From Chryseobacterium nakagawai (lineage in GTDB: Bacteria; Bacteroidota; Bacteroidia; Flavobacteriales; Weeksellaceae): DNA of 64,000 bases. The number at the start of each line of letters is the position of its first letter. Within the stretch, counting starts at the first letter, position 1. This document shows, in pieces, positions 17,316 through 26,257 of this stretch. The position numbers were made by a program, and so were the translations under genes. Under the pieces are notes generated by a model. The model worked only from the letters and a program-made list of their open reading frames with translations, had not been told where the DNA came from and made no database searches. The stretch spans positions 3,588,501 to 3,652,500 of the forward strand of contig NZ_LR134386.1 in NCBI RefSeq assembly GCF_900637665.1, written 5' to 3'.

Positions 17316-18110
17316 TTAAAGGAAAAGTTCTTTGATGATGATGTAAATCCCCATTACCAAAATGAACCATCCGAAAGCAGGCTTTAGTTTTTTACCGTCA
17401 ATCTTCTTTGATAATTGGGTACCGATGAGAATTCCTCCAATCGCAATGGCAGAGATGGTTCCCAATAAATTCCATTGAATTTTCATTGCATTGAATGTTG
17501 AAAAAAATCCGATCAGAGAATTAAAAGAAATGATCACTAAAGAAGTTCCTATCGCAACTTTCATAGGTATTTTCAGAAGGTTGACCAGTGCCGGAATGAT
17601 CATGAATCCGCCGCCTGCGCCAACTAAACCGGTGAAAACTCCGACTATTGAACCTTCTCCTGCGGCCAAAAGCGTTTTGTGGTTTTCTGAATGATTGATT
17701 TCAGTTGTAATTTCAACTTGTTTTTGAATCATTTTATAAGAGGCAATGATCATTAGGCCTGCAAAAATCAACAGCAGAAATAGATTCTTGGTGACTATGA
17801 GGTTTCCAAGACTGAAAATATCATCAGGAATCAATGGCAAAAGGTATTTACGGGTCAGAAAAATAGAAACGATGGAGGGAAGACCAAAGACAAAAGCCGT
17901 TTTAAAATTGACCAATCCTTTTTTGAAATAAGAAGCCGAGCCAACCATACTGCTTACACCGACAATGAAAAGCGAATATTCTGTTGCCAGAAAAGCATCT
18001 ACACCAAAGAGATAAACAAGGACAGGTAAGGTAAGAATACTTCCACCACCACCTATTAACCCTAAAGAAACTCCTATAAAAACCGATGCGATATAACCGT
18101 AAATTTCCAT
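17316..18110 (-). CDS. TauE/SafE-family sulfite exporter
   Basis: 264 residues with about eight membrane helices. The repeated family signature GxxxGGGGSxLTLP (residues ~16-30) and GLVGAGGGFMIIPAL (~160-175) is clear. Members export sulfite or organosulfonates. It lies between the regulator and the persulfide enzyme, both in the same direction. The two spacers each hold a palindrome, so this gene and the enzyme operon are probably transcribed separately but controlled together. Confidence 0.93.
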   Translation of the reverse strand: MEIYGYIASVFIGVSLGLIGGGGSILTLPVLVYLFGVDAFLATEYSLFIVGVSSMVGSASYFKKGLVNFKTAFVFGLPSIVSIFLTRKYLLPLIPDDIFSLGNLIVTKNLFLLLIFAGLMIIASYKMIQKQVEITTEINHSENHKTLLAAGEGSIVGVFTGLVGAGGGFMIIPALVNLLKIPMKVAIGTSLVIISFNSLIGFFSTFNAMKIQWNLLGTISAIAIGGILIGTQLSKKIDGKKLKPAFGWFILVMGIYIIIKELFL

Positions 18111-18161
18111 TCTTTAACTTTATAAGGCAAAAATGGAAATATCTCTGAAGCTGCACCGCTA

Positions 18162-18176
18162 CTTTTGTTACAAAAG
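18162..18176. promoter_or_regulatory. Perfect Crp/Fnr-type palindrome before the sulfite exporter
   Basis: CTTTTGTTACAAAAG is a perfect 7-1-7 palindrome, 52 bases upstream of the exporter ATG at 18110 and just after the stop of the Crp/Fnr gene. Its left flank GCTA also matches the site at 17296. This is the best of three related sites. Confidence 0.65.
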
Positions 18177-18181
18177 GGAAT

Positions 18182-18814
18182 TTAAATAGAATCTGAAAGG
18201 ATAATTTTGTTTCTTCCTAACATCAATTTTCCGGAATCCTCCAGCTGTTTCAGAAGTCTTGACACCACTACTCTAGCCGTTCCTAGCTCATTGGCAAGCT
18301 GTTCGTGGGTAATGATAATGGTTTTAGATCGGGAAATTTCATATTTTTTATGGAGCAGATTGAGTAGTCTTTCATCTACTTTTTTGAAGGCGATCGCATT
18401 GATAATATCGAGCAATTCTTCAAAACGTTTGTGATAAAGCCTGAAAATATAATCCAGCCATTCAGGATATTCTTTGATGAATAGTGTGACCTTATCTATT
18501 GGTAAAAAAAGGATTTCGGAATCCTCTTCCACTTCGGCTTTTACAATGCTTTTCTCATTGTGCATACCTCCCAAAAACGACATAATGCAGCTTTCACCAG
18601 CTTTGATATAATAGAGTAAAATCTCTCTGCCGTCTTCTTCCGTCCTGATGACTTTTAACAATCCTTTCATCACAATCGGAATCGAACGTATAGAAGCATT
18701 TTCATCCAGAATGATATCGCCTTCGTGATAGGTTTTCAGTATACCATTCTGGTAAAGTTTATCCTTTAAATCAGGAGAAGAACTGAATTCAGAGGAAAAA
18801 AGAAGACTGTCCAT
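18182..18814 (-). CDS. Crp/Fnr-family transcription regulator
   Basis: 210 residues. An N-terminal cyclic-nucleotide-type sensor fold (DEN-ASIRSIPIVMKGLLKVIR, GREILLYYIKAGESCIMSFLGG) is joined by a dimer helix to a winged helix-turn-helix (ITHEQLANELGTARVVVSRLLKQLEDSGKL). No Fnr-type N-terminal Cys cluster is present; single Cys residues could sense persulfide, which is inference. It lies upstream of the sulfur genes on the same strand, and three similar palindromes are found before the exporter, the enzyme operon and itself. It is the likely local regulator. Confidence 0.93.
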   Translation of the reverse strand: MDSLLFSSEFSSSPDLKDKLYQNGILKTYHEGDIILDENASIRSIPIVMKGLLKVIRTEEDGREILLYYIKAGESCIMSFLGGMHNEKSIVKAEVEEDSEILFLPIDKVTLFIKEYPEWLDYIFRLYHKRFEELLDIINAIAFKKVDERLLNLLHKKYEISRSKTIIITHEQLANELGTARVVVSRLLKQLEDSGKLMLGRNKIILSDSI

Positions 18815-18822
18815 TATTAAAA

Positions 18823-18835
18823 ATTTATAACAAAT
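18823..18835. promoter_or_regulatory. Weak third copy of the palindrome before the Crp/Fnr gene
   Basis: On the minus strand ATTTGTTATAAAT matches the core TTTGTTACAAA at 10 of 11 positions. It sits 9-21 bases before the regulator's ATG, a position suited to autorepression. AT-richness makes chance likely, so confidence is low. Confidence 0.3.
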
Positions 18836-19247
18836 TTAAAGATATTTGAGGAAATTGAACTGACCATTGATCATTCAAATTTTTTAATTGAATGATGTTG
18901 ATGACCTATATCTCCCACTTCAGAGATGGAAGATTTTATAGATGACGATGAAAGAAAAGTTTTAAACATAAAGTTTAGTTCTTCCTCAAATGTACTCTTA
19001 ATAAAATGGCTTATGTTACATAAAAAAATGATTTAGTTTTAAAAAAATGTACATAGTTAACTATTATTTTTCACTAAAATAACCGACAGAATTTTTGCTT
19101 TTATGAACATTGGTGCAGCAATTGATTCAAAATAAAAAGACATTAAAAGACAAATAATACGAACATACGTCGAACTTACTTCCCTCATAATTGCCAATCA
19201 TAATTTAATTTAAATCAACGACAAGAAATTAAATATGATGAGTGCTT
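18836..19247. other. Intergenic region between the regulator and the recombinase module
   Basis: About 410 AT-rich bases with no ORF of note. TCATTCAA (18871-18878) and TTGAATGA (18888-18895) form a short hairpin. No tRNA fragment or clear promoter for the recombinase was found. Confidence 0.4.
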
Positions 19248-19466
19248 ATGAAAAAGATTTCTTCACAAAAAAGCGATCGGAAAAATGAATCGCAGGATAG
19301 AATTATAGACTTTTCGCAGAATACTTTAAAAAAAGTTTCTTTCGAAAGATCTAAAAAGATTCTCACGGAATCTGGGTTAAATCCAACAGATGACGAAGTC
19401 AGGAGTATAATGGATTTTGCACATCAGTTGGCAGATCTTATAATTAAAAACTATATTTTAAAATAA
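19248..19466 (+). CDS. Small protein upstream of serine recombinase (unknown)
   Basis: 72 residues from ATG 19248; a GTG at 19242 would add two. It is hydrophilic with many Lys, Ser and Asp: MKKISSQKSDRKNES at the N-terminus and LTESGLNPTDDEVRSIMDFAHQLADLIIKNYILK at the C-terminus, predicted helical. It has no signal peptide or known domain. It ends 51 bases before the recombinase and reads in the same direction, so it may be a recombination accessory factor or a small DNA-binding protein of the element. Confidence 0.6.
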   Translation: MKKISSQKSDRKNESQDRIIDFSQNTLKKVSFERSKKILTESGLNPTDDEVRSIMDFAHQLADLIIKNYILK

Positions 19467-19517
19467 ATTTTACTACATTAGCCTGATAGCCACAATGTTA
19501 ACATCAAACCTACCACT

Positions 19518-21128
19518 ATGCTAATAGCAGATTTATATATTAGAGTTTCTACAGATGAACAAGCTGACAAAGGTTATTCACAGAGGGATCAGCATGAAAG
19601 ATTAGAAAGATATTGTAATCAAAACCAGATCACGATCGGTCAGGTGATCTTTGAAGACCACTCTGCAAAAAACTTTAATAGACCGGAGTGGACAAAATAT
19701 ATCAATCATATTAAAAAAAGAAGTCTAAAATCCAATTTAGTTCTATTTACAAAGTGGGATCGCTTTAGCAGAAACGCTGGTGACGCTTATCAGATGATTA
19801 AATTGCTGCTAGGTAACAACATTTCCCCTCAAGCAATTGAGCAGCCTCTTGATATGTCTATTCCTGAAAATAAGATGATGCTGGCAATCTATTTGGCAGC
19901 TCCGGAAGTTGAAAATGATCGCAGAGCCTTGAATACTTTTTATGGAATGAGAAGAGCTCAGAAAGAAGGCAGGCTCATGGGAACAGCATCGTATGGTTAT
20001 GTTAATAAGTGCACCGAAGATGGTAGAAAATATGTTGGTCTTAAAGAGCCGGAAGCTTCAAATATGCTCTGGGCATTTAATGAGATTGCTAAAGGCAAAT
20101 ACGCCATCAATCAAATAAGGCTGAAGATGAATGCTATGGAGGGTGCAAACATTAGCAGTACATCATTCTACCGGGCAATCAAAAATCCTATGTACTGTGG
20201 TAAAATATTTATTAAAGCTTATAAAGACGAAGAAGCCTGTCTTGTTGAGGCTACCCATGAAAGTTTGATTTCGGAATCACTGTTTAATAAAGTACAGAAA
20301 GTAATAAGTGGAAAAACTTGGGAAGAAAGACCACAAGGAAAAATAATTGCTCATAATCATTTTCCATTAAGAGGTTTTTTAAAATGTCCAAAATGCGGAG
20401 GTCATATTAGCGGTAGCGGATCGAAAGGTAAAAAGAATGTCTACTATTATTATCACTGCAAATCCAGATGTGGATACAGATATGGCTCTGAAATGGTTAA
20501 TGACGCATTTATAAAAGAGTTAAAAAAATATGAGTGTCATATTGGATTTAGTCAACTTATTAAGGAAATACTTTTAATCAATTTTAAAAATATTCATCAA
20601 GGTCTTGACGTGAAGAGAAAAGAAATCTCTTCAAAAATTATCAACTTAAACAATCGTCTAAATAGTGCCAGAGAAAAATATTTAGAAGACAAATTGGATT
20701 TTGAAGATTATCAATTGATAAAAAATGAAAGTAAAAAGAAAATTGATGCATTAGAAATGGAACTACAGAATCAAAAGCTGACTGGTAAAAATACCGATAT
20801 TAGAACAAAACTTGATCAAGTGCTAAAAGTATTACCGAATCTCTCGCAACTCTATACTACAGGGGATTCTGAGACTAAAAAAACGGTAATGTGTTCGATT
20901 TTTGCCGAAAAACTCGAATTTTACGAAACAACTTTTCGAACACCCCAGATCAATTCTGCTCTATCTTCTATCTTGCTTATTAACAATCAATTACAAAGGA
21001 AAAAAAAAGGAAAAATCACTCCTAAAAGTGATTTTTCCCGCCAAGTGACCGCAGAAGGATTCGAACCCTCACTGTCGGAGCCGAAATCCGAAGTTCTATC
21101 CATTAAACTATGCAGCCGTATTCTTTAG
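19518..21128 (+). CDS. Large serine recombinase (site-specific integrase)
   Basis: 536 residues. The resolvase domain begins LYIRVSTDEQADKGYSQRDQ with the catalytic Ser, followed by FTKWDRFSRNAGDAY. Next come the recombinase domain (~160-260), a zinc ribbon (CPKCGGHISGSGSKG...YHCKSRCGYRYG) and a coiled coil (~360-420). Large serine recombinases integrate and excise islands or phages. The frame's last ~40 codons run through a terminator (21011-21036) and antisense through the tRNA-Arg gene, ending at TAG 21126. The natural C-terminus is therefore probably shorter or was altered on integration next to the tRNA. The gene points at the tRNA, so the element would extend to the left. Confidence 0.93.
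   Translation: MLIADLYIRVSTDEQADKGYSQRDQHERLERYCNQNQITIGQVIFEDHSAKNFNRPEWTKYINHIKKRSLKSNLVLFTKWDRFSRNAGDAYQMIKLLLGNNISPQAIEQPLDMSIPENKMMLAIYLAAPEVENDRRALNTFYGMRRAQKEGRLMGTASYGYVNKCTEDGRKYVGLKEPEASNMLWAFNEIAKGKYAINQIRLKMNAMEGANISSTSFYRAIKNPMYCGKIFIKAYKDEEACLVEATHESLISESLFNKVQKVISGKTWEERPQGKIIAHNHFPLRGFLKCPKCGGHISGSGSKGKKNVYYYYHCKSRCGYRYGSEMVNDAFIKELKKYECHIGFSQLIKEILLINFKNIHQGLDVKRKEISSKIINLNNRLNSAREKYLEDKLDFEDYQLIKNESKKKIDALEMELQNQKLTGKNTDIRTKLDQVLKVLPNLSQLYTTGDSETKKTVMCSIFAEKLEFYETTFRTPQINSALSSILLINNQLQRKKKGKITPKSDFSRQVTAEGFEPSLSEPKSEVLSIKLCSRIL
21011..21036 (-). terminator. Terminator downstream of tRNA-Arg (inside recombinase 3' end)
   Basis: AAAAATCACT (21011-21020) pairs perfectly with AGTGATTTTT (21027-21036) around a six-base loop. 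It lies ten bases beyond the tRNA 3' end on the minus strand with a T-run. On the plus strand it lies within the recombinase reading frame. Confidence 0.75.
21046..21117 (-). tRNA. tRNA-Arg (anticodon UCG)
   Basis: Seventy-two bases fold as a full cloverleaf. Acceptor GGCTGCA pairs with TGCGGTC (two G-U pairs), discriminator A. The D arm is GTTT/GAAC with loop AATGGATA. Anticodon stem TCGGA/TCCGA holds loop TTTCGGC, giving anticodon TCG. The T arm is GAGGG-TTCGAAT-CCTTC. CCA is not encoded. A possible minus-strand promoter element (TAATTTTG) lies at 21156-21163. The gene sits at the end of the recombinase module, a usual integration target. Confidence 0.93.
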
Positions 21129-21133
21129 GAATA

Positions 21134-21172
21134 AATGATAAGTAATGTATAATTTCAAAATTACTTATCATT
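21134..21172 (-). terminator. 13-bp perfect hairpin after the TonB-receptor-like gene
   Basis: AATGATAAGTAAT (21134-21146) and ATTACTTATCATT (21160-21172) pair perfectly with a 13-base loop. It sits between the stop at 21186 and the tRNA on the minus strand. It is AU-rich with no strong T-run, so it may be a weak terminator or processing site. Confidence 0.45.
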
Positions 21173-21185
21173 CATTGCTTTGGAT

Positions 21186-22964
21186 TTAGAAAGTAATCTT
21201 CACACCACCCAGAATTTGTGGACCTAAGACTTTATAAGCCTTGTAGGTCTGATATTTTGAGCTTAGAAGGTTATTTCCGAGTGCGAAAATACTGAAATTT
21301 TTGTGAATTTTATACTCTGCTGAAAGATTTAAATCCGCATAACCACCAACTTTATCATTCGTATTTTCTAATGAACGGTAAATCATTCCATTAGGAGACT
21401 GAGCATCTGCAATTCCTTCAATTGAAAAAGAGTTCGTTGTTCTGTCGCTCGCAAAAATTCCTTTGAAACCTAGTAATAATTTCTTGTCCAGCATTGTATA
21501 TTTAGCACCAATACTCGCGTTCACTAATGGAACGTTGTAGATATTATCGTAATTCTTCAAGTTATATTTTGTAAACCTTACTTCCCCGTCAATCATTAAG
21601 TTTTCTAATGGGAAATACTGTACGCTCCCTTTAATATCGCTTATATTTCCATCATCGTAGGTCGCAGAGAATGTGTTTGCAAAATCATAAGCAGAACGGT
21701 TCAGCGTGTAATTATTGTCAAAAAGACTGTTTGCTCTGAAGAACATGATGTCTTTCATTTTTCCGAAACCGGCAGAAACGTCATATTTTAACGTTTCATC
21801 AATATCTCCTCTTAGTCCTACATAAAAGTGATATTTCGTTTCTGTAGGCTTTAAGTACTGATCAGAAAGCACGTAAGGGTTCTCCTGAAGAAGATCTCCG
21901 TATGTATTAAGCTTAAGACCACCATCTACTCCTCCGTAGAATTTAAATTCTTTAGCAGCAGCCACCTGGAATTCTGCTTGTGGGAACCAATAGGTTTTAT
22001 TATTCTTCACCTGGTCCATCAATCTGTTTGAATTCTTAGCATTCAGGAAAGAAAATCCTGATCCTAACATCAAATAAGACTCTCCTTTTCTAAAGGTAAC
22101 TTTTGGAGTTAAATTGGTGTTGAAGAAATTAGACGAGTTTTTGTCAACGATAGCAAAATCTGTTTTTACAGCTTCTAAACCTACACCTAAATCAGCATTC
22201 AGATTGATTCCTGATTTTCCTAATTCAACAGCATGTTTAGAGAAGTTAGCCAAAATAGAAACCTGATTTTCCTGAGCATCAAAATGATCTTTCAGGAATG
22301 ATGACTTTACTCTTACATCATTTAAAATTTCATTGGAATAGAAATCATAGTATCCATTCACTTTGAACTGATTCACTTTTTGCTTCAGATCAACATCTGC
22401 TGACGGTGCCAAAGCATAAATTCCGTAATAGTTATAATTATTCAAGCCATACTCTGCATTAATATTGAATTTCCCTTTATCTCCATAAGAGTTCAAGAAA
22501 GCTCCAATCGTAGCTGAAGTCTGCTTGGATTTCCAATCGTAATCATTTTTAAGACCACTGGTAGAAAGTAAATGCACATCTGCTCCTACTTCAAACTTAT
22601 TTTCAAGGGTTTTGGAAACATTCCCATCCAACAGAATCTTCCCATAATTTCCCATTCCGAACTGGACATAGTTATTCTGAGCTGTTCCGTCAAATTTCGG
22701 AGCCACATCTTCTCCCTGGATTGTTGAAGTTTTGAAGTCAGAAACCGCAGGAACATCTGTAATGGTATATCTTACAGGAGTCTGGGATTTCTCTTCCGGC
22801 GGATAGTTTTTAATGGTTTCTACGGAAGTCTTCTTTTTCTCGATCTTCTTCACTTCCGGTTCTCTCTTTTTATTAAGAACCAGCTTTTCCTCCTTGATCT
22901 GGGAAAACGCAAACTGCGAAACCCCTAAAAATATGATGGATAATAATTGAATTTTTCTGTTCAT
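21186..22964 (-). CDS. TonB-dependent receptor-like outer-membrane beta-barrel
   Basis: 592 residues with a signal peptide ending AFSQ (residue ~21). Then comes a Lys/Glu/Pro-rich linker (KKREPEVKKIEKKKTSVET...PPEEKSQTP), and a long series of aromatic beta-strands ending in GGVKITF. C-terminal features (IHKNFSIFALGNNLLSSKYQTY) match TonB-dependent receptors, but no plug domain or carboxypeptidase-like domain is seen, and it is shorter than usual. It follows the large TPR gene after 72 bases, so the two are probably one operon. Transport cargo unknown. Confidence 0.8.
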   Translation of the reverse strand: MNRKIQLLSIIFLGVSQFAFSQIKEEKLVLNKKREPEVKKIEKKKTSVETIKNYPPEEKSQTPVRYTITDVPAVSDFKTSTIQGEDVAPKFDGTAQNNYVQFGMGNYGKILLDGNVSKTLENKFEVGADVHLLSTSGLKNDYDWKSKQTSATIGAFLNSYGDKGKFNINAEYGLNNYNYYGIYALAPSADVDLKQKVNQFKVNGYYDFYSNEILNDVRVKSSFLKDHFDAQENQVSILANFSKHAVELGKSGINLNADLGVGLEAVKTDFAIVDKNSSNFFNTNLTPKVTFRKGESYLMLGSGFSFLNAKNSNRLMDQVKNNKTYWFPQAEFQVAAAKEFKFYGGVDGGLKLNTYGDLLQENPYVLSDQYLKPTETKYHFYVGLRGDIDETLKYDVSAGFGKMKDIMFFRANSLFDNNYTLNRSAYDFANTFSATYDDGNISDIKGSVQYFPLENLMIDGEVRFTKYNLKNYDNIYNVPLVNASIGAKYTMLDKKLLLGFKGIFASDRTTNSFSIEGIADAQSPNGMIYRSLENTNDKVGGYADLNLSAEYKIHKNFSIFALGNNLLSSKYQTYKAYKVLGPQILGGVKITF

Positions 22965-23036
22965 TACTACTTCTTGTATTTATGTATCCATGTAAAATGC
23001 ATTAATGACTGTTTACATGAACAGGATACTGCATTT

Positions 23037-26000
23037 TTACTTTTTAATCTGCTTTTTAACTTCTTTCGCTTCTGCTACGATGTCCGGGAAGCTTTTATAA
23101 TTAGAAATAATCTGGTCACATGTATAACTTGCCTGGTAGTTATCCTTTAAGCCAATATAGTTTTTAGCCATCATTACCAATGCTTTTGCCCCCCAATATT
23201 CTTCTGATGCATAATTATTGGCAAGCTTAAAGATGGTTTCATTAGAAGATTTGAAGGCTTTTCCTTTATTCTGATAATAAGCTTTTGCATACAGTGCTTC
23301 CGCTGCTACCGAAGTATTGGACGATTTTTCAAGAGAAACATAAGCTGCCTGAGCATCTTTATCTTTTCCTGAATTCATCAAACTTCTAGCCTTAATTACT
23401 TTTGCCGTTTCTATAACAGCTGCAGAGTTTTTAGAATTAGCAATAACAGCATTGGCCAGTTTTTCTGCTTCAGAGAAGTTCTTTTCATCCGCGTACAGCT
23501 TCATCAACTCAACATTCGCATAGTTTTTAATGCTGATGTTCGAGGAATTTTTAATACCCTCCAGATATTTCTTAGCTTCAGCCGTATTGCCCTGTGCAAT
23601 GAAAATCTGGGCTAAACGAGTTTGAGCATCATCCTGATAATCATTCTGAACTCCGGCCACCTCTTGTAAAACAAGTAAAGCTTTTGTAGAATTATTGGTT
23701 TGATAATAGCTTTCTCCTAATTCATATTTAGCCTGATAAAGACCTTCTCCTGTTGGATTCTGCGTCAGATATTTCTCATAGTAAGAAATAGCATTTTTAT
23801 AATCTTTCTTAGCGAAATATTGTTTTCCTGTAGATAAGTTGATCTCATCAATTTCAGAAGCATCAACATTTACCCCTATATTTCTGGCAAAGTTTTCATA
23901 CCCTGAAACATCGCCATTTTTCGTGAATATAGGTTTTGCTGCCTGAGCAATCTTTTGAGCATATGCAGTATTTTTATACTGTTCTCCCAACGATTTCAGT
24001 TCAGAAAGTGCTTTATCATTTTGGTTCTGATCGATATAATTTTGTGCTCTGTAAATAGATGCATTGGCGATCAGATCTTTGTCTGAAGATGTTTTAATAA
24101 CCTTTCCAAAGTAATCATTGGAGTTCGCAAAATCATCCTGCGCTGCATAAGCCGTTCCTATTTCATATTGAGCATCATCATAATACTCGGAATCCGGATA
24201 TTTTGATAATAAGTTTTTCAGATTACTGATCTTCGCTTGGGTATCCCCTTTAAATCCTAAAGCCATGGCTTTCTGATATACAGTATAATCTGTAGCGTCT
24301 GCATTTTTATCGTAGATGGCAATCGCTTCATTCAGGTCATTATTCGCATAATGAATATCTGCTAAACGAAGTTCTGCATCATTTTTAAATTCAGGTTTAG
24401 GATTCGCCAGATACTGTTTAAAGTAAGTGGCAGCCTGATCGAATTTTTTTGCTTTAAAATAAGCATATCCCAGATCATAGGGCAGCTGTTGCTTTTCCGG
24501 GAAGTTTTCATTTAGAAGCTTTTCGTAACGAACAATGGCAGACGGATAATTTCCTTTCTGATAATATACCTGTGCCAGCCAATATAAAGCCCTGCTGTTA
24601 AATTCTTTATTGATATTAAAGCCTAAGCTTCTTAAGAAATACTTTTCTGCTTCATCATAATTCCCTTTATTGAATTCCTCTGTTCCTAATAAATAAGAAA
24701 CCTCCTGATCTACTTTGTTGATCTCAGGGGAAGAACTCTGTAGTCGGTCAATTGCATTCAACGTTTCCTTATAATTCCCGGAATACAAGTATGATTTCAC
24801 CAATAGTGATCTCATTTCCGAGGCATTGGAAGCGTTTTGGTTTTCGTTGATATAACTTTGAAGAACGGTAGACGGATTTTCAAACGGGTTTCCGATATCA
24901 TATCCTAATTTAGCATACTGTTCGTGAGCTAACTTTTTCACCTTTGCATCATAATCCATCTGGTAAGAAGAACGGAATGCTGAAAGAGCTTCCTGCTTTT
25001 TATCAACGGCTAAATAAGCATTCCCCAATTGATAATAGGCATTTTGCGCCAATGCTGAATTACTGTTCACAAGCTGGTTATAATAAGAAACTGCTTCGTC
25101 ATATTTTTTCAGCTGAGCCGCAACAAATCCCATTTCATAAAGGTCATTTTCCGATGGGTTCTGCTGTACATTCAGATAATTTTTCAAATGTGGATAGGCA
25201 GCATTATAATCATTCTTCATGAAATAACTCTCGCCAATGATCTTATGCACTTCTGCTTTGTATGACTCTGAAATATTTTCATTCAATAAAGCATTCCCTT
25301 CAGAAATAGCTTTATCATAGTTCTTATCATTATAATACATCTGTACATAATACGGACGTACCAGCTTCGAGAACTTATCCTGATCTTTTATAGAATCAAA
25401 ATACTGGAAAGCTTTATCATTTTGCCTATTGCTGTAGTACAGGTGTCCAAGCATATAAGCGATCTCCCCTTTCTGAGACTGATCTGCAGTTTTATAAGCT
25501 TCCTCTAAAGCATCAGTAGCTCCTTTAGAATCTCCCATCATAAACTTGGCATACCCTAATTTCAGAATATACTGGGTATTCTCTTCTTTTGAAAGCTGGT
25601 ATTGGTTAACCTTTTTCAAAGTTTCCAATGCTTTGTCAAAATCTTTTTTAGCCAGATAATAATCCGCTAAAGGAAGATTAGCCTGGGCAAAATAAGCAGA
25701 ATTAGGATATTCTTTCATGAAAGCAGTCAATCCTTCTTCAGCATGATTTTTCTGAAGAATCACACCAATCACATTATCAAAAAACTGCGCCGCCTCCTTT
25801 TTCGAACGGGACAAATTCTGATTGTAGAAATATTGTCTTGCATATTCGTATTGGGAGGCGTTGTATATTTTGGTTTGATAAAGATTCTCAGCTAGATTGA
25901 ATCTGTAATTTTCTTTCTGGGTAAAATATTGGGACTGTTGAGCATCGGAGATTCCGAAATAAATGACCGCAGCCGCTAAAAGTATTTTTTTTGATTTCAT
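23037..26000 (-). CDS. Exported tetratricopeptide-repeat protein, 987 aa
   Basis: Signal peptide (MKSKKILLAAAVIYFGISDAQ) followed by about twenty TPR-like helical pairs with the usual small/aromatic pattern (for example YAKFMMGDSKGATDALEEAY, AQVYYQKGNYPSAIVRYEKLL). It should be a periplasmic or outer-membrane-associated scaffold. Such large TPR proteins are paired with TonB-receptor-like barrels in flavobacteria, which fits the next gene. No catalytic domain is visible. Possible roles are envelope assembly or gliding/secretion support, but the sequence does not decide. Confidence 0.88.
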   Translation of the reverse strand: MKSKKILLAAAVIYFGISDAQQSQYFTQKENYRFNLAENLYQTKIYNASQYEYARQYFYNQNLSRSKKEAAQFFDNVIGVILQKNHAEEGLTAFMKEYPNSAYFAQANLPLADYYLAKKDFDKALETLKKVNQYQLSKEENTQYILKLGYAKFMMGDSKGATDALEEAYKTADQSQKGEIAYMLGHLYYSNRQNDKAFQYFDSIKDQDKFSKLVRPYYVQMYYNDKNYDKAISEGNALLNENISESYKAEVHKIIGESYFMKNDYNAAYPHLKNYLNVQQNPSENDLYEMGFVAAQLKKYDEAVSYYNQLVNSNSALAQNAYYQLGNAYLAVDKKQEALSAFRSSYQMDYDAKVKKLAHEQYAKLGYDIGNPFENPSTVLQSYINENQNASNASEMRSLLVKSYLYSGNYKETLNAIDRLQSSSPEINKVDQEVSYLLGTEEFNKGNYDEAEKYFLRSLGFNINKEFNSRALYWLAQVYYQKGNYPSAIVRYEKLLNENFPEKQQLPYDLGYAYFKAKKFDQAATYFKQYLANPKPEFKNDAELRLADIHYANNDLNEAIAIYDKNADATDYTVYQKAMALGFKGDTQAKISNLKNLLSKYPDSEYYDDAQYEIGTAYAAQDDFANSNDYFGKVIKTSSDKDLIANASIYRAQNYIDQNQNDKALSELKSLGEQYKNTAYAQKIAQAAKPIFTKNGDVSGYENFARNIGVNVDASEIDEINLSTGKQYFAKKDYKNAISYYEKYLTQNPTGEGLYQAKYELGESYYQTNNSTKALLVLQEVAGVQNDYQDDAQTRLAQIFIAQGNTAEAKKYLEGIKNSSNISIKNYANVELMKLYADEKNFSEAEKLANAVIANSKNSAAVIETAKVIKARSLMNSGKDKDAQAAYVSLEKSSNTSVAAEALYAKAYYQNKGKAFKSSNETIFKLANNYASEEYWGAKALVMMAKNYIGLKDNYQASYTCDQIISNYKSFPDIVAEAKEVKKQIKK

Positions 26001-26257
26001 TCTTCTTGATATAAGAAAATTAGTCTAAATAAGTTAACGAAAATATTAAAAACTTATTGTTTAAGCAAGTTTTAGCAGATTTAATAATGTAAAGCAGTGA
26101 ATTCATAACAGCAAAAAACATTTCACTATCACATGATAAAAATTCTTACTTTAGTCTGGTAAAAATGTAAACAATTTTAGTAAACAGTTAACAAAATACA
26201 TTTTGATCTGATACTTTTTCAACAGCAGCTAAAAACATACCATAAATACACTGTAAC

